Origin: Tamarix chinensis
Taxonomy: Eukaryota > Streptophyta > Magnoliopsida > Caryophyllales > Tamaricaceae
Direction of reading: 5' to 3'
DNA: 64,000 nt
NCBI GenBank assembly: GCA_030549775.1
Contig: CM060174.1
Location: 98,472,132-98,536,131, forward strand
Shown here: piece by piece, positions 48,216 to 58,796 of the stretch
How positions within the stretch are numbered: position 1 is the stretch's first letter
Layout: every line of letters starts with the position of its first letter
Position numbers and translations under genes: made by a program
The notes under the pieces: model-generated
The model's database searches: none
What the model was told of the DNA's origin: nothing
Seen by the model: the letters and a program-made list of their open reading frames with translations, nothing else

Positions 48216-49003
48216 GCAAGTAGTTTAGTACTTTTAGTGTACAAAATTTGGCATAACCATCATGCATATAAGACATAATCACTATGGATATAGTACATAC
48301 ATAATCACCATAGACATAAGACATAATCATCATTTATTATGTGTTGTCCACTTTTTCTATTATGCATGTTGTATTTTCTTAGCATAATATTCACATTAAG
48401 TAGCATAATCAACATAAAAATAAGATATAAATATCATTAAAATAAGACATAATTATCATATTTCACTTTGTGTGTTAAGCTAGATATAATAATACTTATA
48501 ATTTTCCATGCTTGATTACAATGCAAACCTTTCAACTAGAAAATGTGATTGATTTATATTACTTTTCATGGTTTATAATTCTTACAAAGTATAACTTTTC
48601 AACTAATAAACATGTATTCATCAGATAAATTATGTCTTTATATAGTGAAAAGAAACCATATAATAAATGTGCATGTGATTATATATTGTACTAACCTGGT
48701 TATTATCATAAATCATAAAGTATTGTTATAATAATGATAATTATTATTATTATATATTGGTATTATACTTATAGTTATATTTTGAAAATAATAGTGATAA
48801 TAATAATAGTACAACATTAAAATAATTTTATTATTAATAATAATGATAAAGTTGGTGATTAACAAAAAACTTGTGATTATCAATCACAAAATAATGATTA
48901 TCTTAAGTTTAGTTGGAAAGTATAATATTAAATAGTGGTGACTATCTCTTATGACAATAGTGATCATCTTATGTTATATTTTTGTTCGTAATTTTAATTA
49001 TTA

Positions 49004-49055
<52 letters not shown>

Positions 49056-49510
49056 TAGATATATTTATATTAATTTCTTGCATATAAAAACATAATGATG
49101 ATTATTTATATTTGGCGTCACTTGAACCGGTGATTATTAGCACATTTTCATACAAAATCAATTCATTAAGTAGCTACAAAATACTTCATTATTGGCATTT
49201 AACTTTGTTCTTTGTAGAAAAAATTCAAAGGGTTCTTCATCTACTATTCGGTCAATTAAAGGCGGTTAGTGCTTGTGAAAATACATTTGATATTGTCGAT
49301 GGGCTTCACTATCAACTCATTTTCATTAATTATGCAGTTCAATTTGAAATTTAGTAGTTTTAATTGATTATAGAATTTTTGTTTATGGAGTGAGTTTGGG
49401 GATATATGATAATCTATAGAGTGAGGAAAGATAAAATATGCATATTAAATAGAAAGAAGGAAAATTAATTTTGTAATAAATAATAATTATAAATACTAGT
49501 ATTTTACTTA
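48216..49510. other. AT-rich repeats without genes
   Basis: It contains repeated ACATAATCACCAT-like phrases (48240-48470) and ATA/AAT-rich stretches. The frame 49112-49354 shows no known features. Confidence 0.4.
49009..49055. repeat. AAT microsatellite
   Basis: About 15 uninterrupted TAA/AAT triplets. Confidence 0.95.
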
Positions 49511-50059
49511 TAGGGTGCACCTAATAAGGTATTTTTAGGTTCACCATATAATTTATCGCCACCTTTTCTATGGTGAATTTTAAACTAATAATTGTATTTT
49601 GTATTATCCTTGGTATAATATAGGTATTATGTGTCATGTAGGCACTACAAAATTTGTTTAATATGATAAGTGATCCATCACAAATCAGCTATGTCACTGA
49701 CTTGTGTATTTCCCTTCATAAAGTATTAGGTAAAAATAGTACGACCATAGTTTGGTGCACTTATTTGTATTTTTCGTACAATTATAGTATATTTTTGTTT
49801 CATATAAATATACTAAAATTAAATTATAAGTGCAATAAATCATAAATTATGGCATACTTTTATTATATTTTTATTGTACATTTACATAATTTGTCATCTA
49901 GTACGATTATGATATAATTTTAACATGTATAGTAAAAATATATTAAAATTACATCATGATTTATTGTTTAGTACATTTATAATGAAACTTTAATATGTAC
50001 AATAAAAATACTCTAAAAGTATGTTATAAATATACTAGATGTACAATTAGGTGCACCTA
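49511..50059. mobile_element. Candidate MITE of about 550 bp
   Basis: The left end TAGGGTGCACCTAAT (49511-49525) matches the reverse complement of the right end ATTAGGTGCACCTA (50046-50059) with one extra G. TA at both borders could be the target duplication. The interior is AT-rich and non-coding. The core AGGTGCACCT is palindromic by itself, which weakens the inverted-repeat argument. Confidence 0.35.
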
Positions 50060-50913
50060 TTTCGTCTAACAATCTCTTATTCCACTCCCTTTGCATTTCT
50101 GTGCCAAGTTATGCCAATGCTATATTGTTGTTAACCTAATCGAGTTGTATTGTTCAAGAATGCTATATTTTCTTTGAGTTTCAAATCCCTCATTATTAAA
50201 TATTTTTTGAGTAATTTATTACTAAGACCATGATTCTTTTCAAAACTTGATGATTTTACATTAAAACTTAGTTCTATTGGCTCCATTTATATACATGTCA
50301 TGGATTCATTTGATCAATACCTTATTTTTTAGGCATTCCCCCACCATAGATTTATTCTTTGATAGTAGGTATTTTACCCCTAGTCCCCCTCACTTTCTTC
50401 GACAAACACGTTATCTTCCATGATACTATTGCTTCGCCTTGGGTAGAGGTGGTAAAAAGTTATTCTAAAAATGATCCTAGAGTAGAGGTCTAGGAGAGGT
50501 TTAAATTAGAGGATGGGTTTCGCGAAAGAGAAGAATGAGAGGTAATAATGGTGAGTTTTTGGTTAAGGGGAGCTTAGTTTCTACCTTCTTCATTCTTTGT
50601 TCCGTTTTGTTTTCATCTGTAAACCGAGAACGAAGCAAGGGTGGTAGAATTATTCCTTTTGGTGAGTTTTTTCAAAGGGAGAGTGTGATGGAGGATTGCA
50701 AATAATAATGGTACTTGTGGTTCGGTGGAGATAAAGGGAGTGTAGATGGAAATTTTGATTTTGTAGAAAGATCTAGAAGATAAAAATAAATAAATTATTT
50801 ATGATGAATAATATTTTATTTGAATTTGAATGAGGGAAAACTATGGTGAGAATGATAAAAATTGATGATGATCAACATTGAAGTGTTCAATACACAAATA
50901 GATAATGTTGCGT
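50060..50913. other. No gene seen
   Basis: Low-complexity intergenic DNA without recognisable coding or RNA features on either strand. It may include the decayed 3' part of the copia element seen at 62976, but I could not verify this. Confidence 0.35.
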
Positions 50914-51149
50914 TATAACACTCTGAATTGATATGACCATGTGGGGGTTACCTTGAAGAGATATTAGATTGTTCGAATGACCCCATAGATCAACACTAGT
51001 CATTTTAGTTCTCTTTATTCTCACTCATGCACTTTTCAAAAAAAAATTAAAACTTCTCAGTAGGGTCACTCATCCTAAAACAAAATACAAGGCAAGTACA
51101 CTTAATTGTGAAGTTATTAGGATAGAATCCCCTAAAGGATGGGATAACA
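50914..51149 (-). mobile_element. 5S-rRNA-like LTR, Cassandra type (236 bp)
   Basis: On the minus strand it starts TGTTATCCCATCCTTTAGGG and ends GAGTGTTATA. Inside (about 51051-51131) is a degenerate 5S rRNA-like segment: an ATTAAGTGTACTTG box A (51093-51106) and a TTAGGATGAGTGACCCTAC box C (about 51059-51078), in 5S order and spacing. This is the hallmark of Cassandra TRIM LTRs, and the length fits. Only one LTR is seen, no primer-binding site follows, and no clean target duplication is visible, so it is probably an old solo LTR. True 5S rRNA is excluded by the many changes. Confidence 0.5.
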
Positions 51150-51177
51150 TGTTAGTATAAGTAGTCATATCAATCCC

Positions 51178-52355
51178 TATAACACTCAACTCATAGACGA
51201 GTCAATCGATTTTGCGCAACTAGTCAGTGGGTTTAAGCAAAGAGCAAGACCAAGGTCCATTCAAGCCTACTAGTCGATGTGTTGGGTCGACTAGTAGATT
51301 GCATAGTTTTAAAAATCGGATTGATAATCGAATCGGTATCATAACTGGTTAACTGATTTAGTGGTCTGACTAGTGGTTTGGACTGGTCAGACTAGTGGTG
51401 CATATTAAGTCAAAAATGTGAAATATAAAAAAAAAATAAACTACACATGAATTTGACCAACTCTTAACTAGCTTTTTAACCAGTTCGGCCGGCCAGTTTT
51501 TTAACTGGTTCACCAATTTTTACTAATCCGATCGGTTTTTACTGGTTCTAAAATTCTAAGAACCGGTACATGAAATCTAGCCGGTGATTCAAATGATTAG
51601 CCGATTAACCGGTACCTGAGAACTAGTCTGGTTTTTAATACTATGGTTGATTATTCTAGGAACCAATTGATCGGTGAGACCAAACTAGTCGATCGGTTTG
51701 CCCTCCATTTGCACAAAATGGAAATTTCCCATGTAGTTTAGCTTACAATTCACTATCATACTAAATTGAAACATGGTCTAATATCTCATAACACTTGTCT
51801 AGCTTACAATAGTTGTATATTTCACCATTAATCATTACAACCTTATCTTTCCTCAAAAATTCATGATTTTCTCTCAAGATGCAAAGTCTAACCATTTAGT
51901 ACCATTTCTGAAAAGCAATATACTCATAACATCATATAACATCAAACTTTAAGGGTTCCATAACATGTAAGCTTAATCACGAGACATTTCATAAGTAAGA
52001 ATGACTTACTTGATGCATACAAAACTTTCCTCAAATAAGAAAACTCAACCTATGAATTTCTCAACTTTCAAAACCTTAAAAACAACAAGTTTAACTCAGA
52101 AATAATTGAATAAATTTTCCAAATCTAAACTTGAAATAGAAAGAAAAAAACAAACATACCACACCCAATGGAAAAAAATAGATGATGATTTTGCTGAACC
52201 ACTCAATTTTTTTTATAAATCTAACTCTTTATTGCTTAACAATTAAAATAATATGGGGATAAAGAAAAGATCATAAGGGCAAAAGAATTTGAATGCAATG
52301 CTTGAAGTGGAGAGGGAGAAGGCGAATGCTAGAAAGCTAAAGCATTTCGGTGGCT
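51178..52355. other. Element F, left part
   Basis: Non-coding. It has many CTAGTCGA and ACTGGTT-type words at 51190-51720 (ACTAGTCGATG, GGTCGACTAG, TTAACTGGTTC), a low-order repeat also echoed at 61560-61700. No gene is visible. Confidence 0.45.
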
Positions 52356-52868
52356 GAAAGTGTAACACCCCCAAATTTACTACTGAAAAATTTCGTTTAA
52401 ATCAACAGGTTTAGCGGAAGCGAGAGTGTTAAATCCATAAACCTGGGAGTGTTACTGCCACACTTGGCACCGAACCGGTTCACTCCTACCGTTCCGATGC
52501 TAAGTGCTAAGGCTAAACCAGGAAATCGTAAATAAGTATTATCAAAACGTGAGCGCATCGTCATCATAAAGCATCCATGAGAACAAGATGTCAACCATCG
52601 TCAGAATATCATTAGGATTACAACTTAAAAGTTCCACTTCCAAAATGAGAAAACAACATAGTATAATACGAAAACTAAGATAGATGGAAGCGAGGATCGT
52701 AAAAGAGTCTGACCCACTCGCTTTCGGCCCCAACCAGTATGGGCTCAACACTCGGCCCCACCCGATGCCTCGTAGGTGTCGTAGGCATCGAAAACAAGAT
52801 CTCCTACCTACACAAGGTCAGAAGGGCTCTCTACTCGTGGGAATGAGCAGCACCCATGAAACGGGTGA

Positions 52869-52887
52869 TCAGTACGCTTCGTACTGA
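52869..52887 (-). repeat. Conserved 3' hairpin of LTR D
   Basis: TCAGTACG-3 nt loop-CGTACTGA: eight perfect pairs, one longer than in LTR B, with a three-base loop. Confidence 0.8.
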
Positions 52888-53054
52888 GTAAGGTAACAGA
52901 CGAGCTAAGGCCAGCACATAGGACATATAGTACAAGTTCAGCACATAGACAACATACAACAACATGCAGGAAAGGGGTGGATGTTTCCTCGGTACTTTGT
53001 CCTTTTATTCTCATTAATGATAATAAGTCCATTCCACACATTTCTTCAATAACA

Positions 53055-53455
53055 CATGTGAGCGCGGGAGCCCCACTATTATAGCCGGTGGACCGGTAGA
53101 TATCGCACAGGGCAGAACGCCTCTGATCCACTATTATAGCCGGTGGACCGAAAATAAACGCACAGGGCAAAACGTCTCTGATCCACTATTATAGCTGGTG
53201 GACCGGATCGCAGCCCCGACTCACATGGTGTTTCGCTTTAAGTACTTAGTATCTTTCCTATGGGTTAACTTATTCGTTTGGTTTGTCGAGCGCGAGATCC
53301 CCCACTATTATAGCCGGTGGACCGGAAGATATCGCACAGGGCAGAACGCCTCTGATCCACTATTATAGCCGATGGACCGGAAATAAACGCACAGGGCAAA
53401 ACGCCTCTGATCCACTATTATAGCCGGTGGACCGGATCACAGGCTCGGCTCGACA
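53055..53455 (-). repeat. Two stem modules of LTR D
   Basis: The first module has arms CATGTGAG (53055-53062) and CTCACATG (53220-53227). The second has TGTCGAGC (53284-53291) and GCTCGACA (53448-53455). Each contains three 19-base units, read here as CCACTATTATAGCCGGTGG, with CAGGGCAnAACGCCTCTG spacers. Confidence 0.85.
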
Positions 53456-55644
53456 TCTTTCGCTTTACGTGATTAATGTCTTATCAGTGTCTTATTAAAT
53501 CACACATCACCCTTGACATGCATGCGGTTGATACTCTACCTCTTTCCCCTCCAGAGGGACCGTCCCATATTTTGAGACTCGTACCTCTTCTCACACCGAC
53601 ATCCATCCCCCGTAGGCTTAGGCATAGTGGTATATAATAAGGTACAATCTCCAAAGAAGACAGGCCACCCCAAAACATATGATATCGACTCCGTATGTCC
53701 TCATCCCTCTAGGGTCCCTCCTCGGATACCCAAATCGGACCTATGTGGCCCGACTCTTTCTTACTTACCCAAACGTTACTTTATTCTCTATCTCGCACCT
53801 CATTCTTTATTAGGAAATTCTCCAATGTATTTCTTTATCTCCCAAGTTCACATGCGACCCACAAAACCCTAGTTGTCCACTCAAACCCTAATCGACCATG
53901 CCAACCCTAGTTGGCTGCACCAAACCCTAACACTTTACTTCTTCAACAAGTAACCTCCCTCTCTCACCCCAAGATCTCTTCTTTCATCTAGAAACCCTCA
54001 ATCATCCTTTATATAAGTGTGTTTTCACCTTCAACCCTACACTCCATCCCTCCTTGATCATTTTTACCCTTATACCCTTCAAATTGCTCATTTCCTCCCC
54101 AAAACCCTAATTGGTTCCTTAGACACCCTTACATCGACCCACGTGAAATTTTACACCCAAGTCTCCAATGGACCTATAACTTTGACATTATCTTATTTAC
54201 TTCTTAAACCAACTCTCCTCACGTAAGATTCATTCCCATGCATAATTTTAACACTCCATGCAGACCTCCAACACCCACTTACACACAAAACCCTAATAAG
54301 GTCTCTTAGGCACTAACTTACGTACTATTTTTCACGATAATTCTCCAATCCTTCCAAGACTCTCCCAAATTCTTACTTACAACCCGATTCAGCTTTTCCC
54401 ACGTAAGATTCACGCCCATGCAAGGTCTAGTTCCCTCATGCAACTTCCCAACAACCACTTTCCCGTTGTTATTCTATTATCCTTTCATGCTACTCAAAAC
54501 CCTAGCATGCATGTCCTAGAGGGCCATAACAAGTCACATCGTCAACATCCACATCAAACATGGAATAGGTCATACACGTATAATATAAGGCACACACGAC
54601 ATACCTCATGATCCATGATGCGCTACACAAAACAGGTTACTCATGACACATGCATAATACACATCAACATGGCATACTCATCATTCATCAACACATTATA
54701 TTACACATATCACAAGGCCATAGCTTCGTCCTTACCTAGGTAGGCACCTGGCTCGGAGCACGCTCCTCTAGCTCCTTAGGGCTCGGATCCGGGTCACCTA
54801 TGAAAAGGGGAAAAAGCTAAGTATTAGTTTCCCTTATAAAAACTATTAACCCTTATTCTAGTCTAAGGTTAGGGTTCTTATCCTTAGTAGGGGCGTTGTA
54901 CAAAACTAGGGTTTTTGCTCTAATTTATTATGCTAAGTATTACTCATTGATATATCTTTAGTTTCAAAGCTCATTGTTACAATTATATCATTAGACCCGT
55001 TAGTTCCATCTTATAACATTAGTGTTTGCTAGACGTAGTAAAATAGTGATAATAATGGTATTAGTAAACTACTAATAGAGATACTTATGGTGGTGTTAGC
55101 ATTAAAATATTAATACAATGGTTGTAATATCAATAAGTTAACACTCCTAGAGGTAGTAATGATAAAAGTCATGTTTTGAATAAATAATGTAAGGGCTCCC
55201 ATATTTTGTCTCCCTCATAGAATTAGCATATGGGTAATGTCAATAATAGAAATGACACTAATGTTAAAGGTATTAGATATGGTCCAACAATATTACATAG
55301 TTACAACAATTCACATAAGGTTGGGTTAAATAGTAAGAATACTAATAGTGGTAGTAATCTTAGCGATAGTATTAATAAAATAATAGCACCAACACTAAAG
55401 GTTAAGTATGTTGAAAGTTAGGGTTTTGGGAGATATTATGGCTTGTAAGAAAATAACACCTTTAGGATACAGAAATTAATAATGGTAATAATAATAAAAG
55501 TAATAATAGTAATAGTATTAGAAATGTTAATAATGAATGTAATGGCACTAACCCTAAGTTAAGCATAATAGGGGTTAGGGTTAGAAGGGGTGATAGTATG
55601 ATGACATTAAGGATAATAACAGAAATGGTATTAGTTAATAAGCT

Positions 55645-55654
55645 AATAATAATA

Positions 55655-55700
<46 letters not shown>
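55645..55700. repeat. AAT-rich microsatellite in LTR D
   Basis: Interrupted TAA/AAT triplets, with further triplet-rich sequence from about 55470. Confidence 0.8.
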
Positions 55701-55789
55701 GGGTAATAATACTAATATTAGTTATAAACTACTATAGGGGCATAAGAAAAGGGTTTTAGGGTTCAGCTGAGTGGAAGACCACCTGAGGA

Positions 55790-57060
55790 CGGTGGTGGTC
55801 CGGCGGCGGCGCGAGGCGGCGGCGGCGATGGAGGAGGAGAAGAGAGGAAAAAATGGAGGAGGTGGTTAGATGGGAGGAGGAAAAAGGAAGTTAAAGTGTG
55901 GGGGAGGAGACATCAGGGAGAGGGGAGTGGAATGAGGGTGGTGGCGTGAGCAGGGCGGCGGCGCGCGGTGGTGGACGCGGTGGCCGAAGGAGGAGGAAGG
56001 TGGTGGAAAATGGTGGAGGCCAGTGGAGAAGGAAGCAGGGGGTAAGGAGGGTATGGGCAGGTAGGGGAGGACCTGCAGGTTACTTGGGAAGGTGGAAGGA
56101 GGGTGGAACACGGCGGAGGTGGCGGCTACGGGCGGCGTAAGGGGCGGCGGAGACTGGAAGAGGGATTTTCCAGCAGGGAACTTCGCGCGTCTATGGAGGC
56201 ACGTGCAGGGTAGGGTGGAGGGCGGCGATGGTTTGGTTTTGTCGAGGAAGGTGCAGGGGTGTTTTTGGTGGCCAGCGGTGGCGGCGACGATCACCGGCGG
56301 CGGCGGAAGCTTCGTCTGATTTTCAGGCGATAGAGAGGCAGAGTTTCGGGATAATTTTTGCAGCACAGGTTATGGCTGTCGAAGGGGGGTATTTATAGGC
56401 AATTGGGGGGAGAAAATGACGAAGGAGGAGAGGACACGCCAGGTCACGGCAGTACGCCGTCCGGCGGAGATCGGCAGGCCTACAGATTCTCTGTCAGCAG
56501 GTTCTGGCTCGGTTTGGACGAGAAAGGAAAGGGGGCAGGGCCTGGGCGGTGCAGGATGGTAGGTTGGGACAAATCGGGAAAGAAAGGGACGGGAATGGCA
56601 GAGGGAGGACGGCCAGACGACAGGGCTGTCAGGGGCGGCAGCCTGCGAGTCGCAGGCCTGCGCGAGGAAGAAGACGACGGGCGTGGGCGAACCGGCGGTC
56701 CAGGGAGAGAAAAGAAAAAGGGGGAAAGCCGGCCGGTCGGCAACGGTTATAAGGTTCATAACCTCGACGCGTCGTTTCATTAATTATACGATCGAAACGC
56801 GTCGTCGTGACGTGGGCTGGCAACGGTTATAAGGTTTGTTGATCGTAACGCGGCGCTTCGGAGGGTTGACGGGCAAAACGCCATGTTACACGCAAGCATC
56901 GGCCAGCGAACGACGCTGGGCCGCGGGGGAGGGAGAAAGGAAAGGAGAAAAGGGCTGGACCGCGGGGAGAGGCCCAACCGACGGGGAAAAAGGAAAAAAA
57001 GAAAAAGGAAGAAAAGAAAGGAAAATGAGGAAAAAGAAAAGAGAAAATGTTTTATTTAGG
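55790..57060 (-). other. GC-rich island of LTR D
   Basis: G-rich on the plus strand (C-rich in element sense) with many CGGCGG words. Frames such as 55866-56366, 56358-56783 and 56370-56780 overlap on both strands and are low-complexity; no gene is supported. A 14-base phrase, GGCAACGGTTATAA, occurs twice (about 56739 and 56819). Confidence 0.55.
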
Positions 57061-57364
57061 ATTTTGGATTTTGCATAAATTATTTAGAATATTTTTGGGG
57101 CTGTCTAGAATATTAAATATTTATAAAATATTAAATAAATTTCCTTTTTACTTAGTTAGACTATTTTAGACAAATTTCCTTAACCTCCATACTAATTAGG
57201 AAAATACCCAAATTTTCATCCAATTAAATTCTTTATTATTCCCTCTTAATTTTCCTTAATTTATCCCCTACATTTTAAGTAATTAAATTTATATGTTTAA
57301 TTTCCTACTAATTCCTTATTTGGCCAAAATTTCGAAATTTGGGATTTTGGGGTATTTCAGAAAG

Positions 57365-57776
57365 AAAGGTGACTAAGAGGAGCGAGTAAGGCTATTTATA
57401 GCTAACAAATCGATACAAATCACAAGTGTAGTTGGGAATGGATCAAAAATCCTAATTCTTACCGTTCAATTTTGAGTTTGAATGAAAAGATTTTATCCAA
57501 GATATGCTGACCTATCCTCTACTCAAATGGTGAATCTAGAGAAGTATAAGTAGATTGGTCCAGAAATGCAAAACACAAGAGGGAAAATAGAAGATTATTG
57601 TCGAATGAATCTCCCAGCGAAGTAGAATTTAGTCTAAAATCAAAGCAATTATTCTAGAAGTGTGGAAAGGAGAGAGGTGGAAGAAGACAAAGCTGAGTTC
57701 ATCTCCCTCCCCCCCTCAATTGTCCTAATGGTTGGTAAGAAGGTATCTAGCAGATTCCATAATACCCAAGGAGGTT
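57365..57776. other. Element F, middle part between D and E
   Basis: A non-coding piece of F left between the two nested LTRs. No features are seen apart from an A/G-rich stretch near 57660-57700. Confidence 0.4.
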
Positions 57777-58234
57777 TAATCTATAACACCCTGATTTTTA
57801 CTAATGAAAATTTTCATTTTACAATGGAAGCGTATAAGTAAAATATTAGGGGTTACCACTATAATTGACATAAGTTTAGTTTTCCCAACCATCCTTACAT
57901 CAATCGTAAGGCTAAAATCATTCATAGTAAAACAAGGAAAGTAGAAATGGAAGAAACATTTATAATACAATATGGATTTGGATATTAACTCTGAGTTACA
58001 ATAAATAAAATACAAAGTAAGAATATCATGGATCTAGAGTTCAAAAAGGCATCCAGGTAAATACATCAAATGGATATCATTAATCTTCACCCAACACCCA
58101 ATACAGATAAAGATCACTCATCCCCACATAGTTCATCATAAGTAGTATAGTCATCTAGAGGATCTTTCGAGAGCTGCACACACGAATCGGTATCTTTTAC
58201 TCCTGGGAATTAGCAACAACCATAAAAAGGACGG

Positions 58235-58253
58235 TCGGTATGCTATGTACCAA
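58235..58253 (-). repeat. Conserved 3' hairpin of LTR E
   Basis: In element sense TTGGTA-CATAGCA-TACCGA: six pairs, one of them T.G (G.U in RNA). On the opposite strand that pair would be a C.A mismatch. Confidence 0.6.
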
Positions 58254-58408
58254 GAAAGGGAGCAATACTAACGAATCAAGGATACAAATAACATATGCAT
58301 TCTTAATAGATGATAAGTACATATTCAAACCAATGATACATCTCATAAGGTAAACACTAATCCAAGCCTCTTTATTAAATATAACCATTTTCATTCTTTT
58401 ATATGCAT

Positions 58409-58796
58409 TGAGTTCAGGAACCCCCACCATTATTAAACCAGTGGAACGGTCTAAATCAGATTCTTAGGGACAACACACTTGAGCTACTATTATTATCTGG
58501 TAGAACGGATATGAAAATATCACCTTCTCGGGGCAAAACGCTCCCAAACCACTATTATCTCTAGTGGAACGAATATAAAAACAACACCATGATCCTAACT
58601 CACGTACTCTTCCACTTTAAATCATTAGTGTATTATTCATAGGTTATACTGTTATATTTTCATTCATGATGAGTAGGGTCCCCACTATTCTTAATCCAGT
58701 GGAATGGATTAAAATACCTTCTCAAAGCAAAACGGTCCCGAGCCACTATTATCTCCAGTGGAATGAATATATAAAACAACACCTTCGTCCTACTCA
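58409..58796 (-). repeat. Two diverged stem modules of LTR E
   Basis: Module 1 arms: TGAGTTCAGG (58409-58418) and CCTAACTCA (58594-58602), nine pairs with one bulged base. Module 2 arms: TGAGTAGG (58670-58677) and CCTACTCA (58789-58796), eight pairs. The inner units read CCACTATTATCTCCAGTGG, so both their sequence and the arm sequences differ from A-D while pairing is kept. Confidence 0.75.

Larger units (their letters stand above)
52361..57359 (-). mobile_element. Solo LTR D (4999 bp), minus orientation, nested in F
   Basis: On the plus strand it starts TGTAACACCCCCAAATTT and ends TTTTGGGGTATTTCA. A perfect gaaag duplication flanks it (52356-52360 and 57360-57364). In its own orientation it has a GC island (55790-57060), an AAT-rich part, a CCCTAA-like word array (53860-54560), two stem modules (53055-53455), a hairpin (52869-52887) and a 3' block (52411-52474). 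The modules have the same arms as those in C, so C and D share the 3' half although their 5' ends differ. There is no coding sequence. Confidence 0.85.
52356..57364. repeat. Target-site duplication of LTR D (gaaag)
   Basis: A perfect five-base match between 52356-52360 and 57360-57364, directly outside the TG and CA ends. Confidence 0.92.

Noticed and set aside
51040..51135. A functional 5S rRNA gene
   Set aside because: Only about 80 degenerate bases with changes in the control boxes, inside an LTR-like unit.
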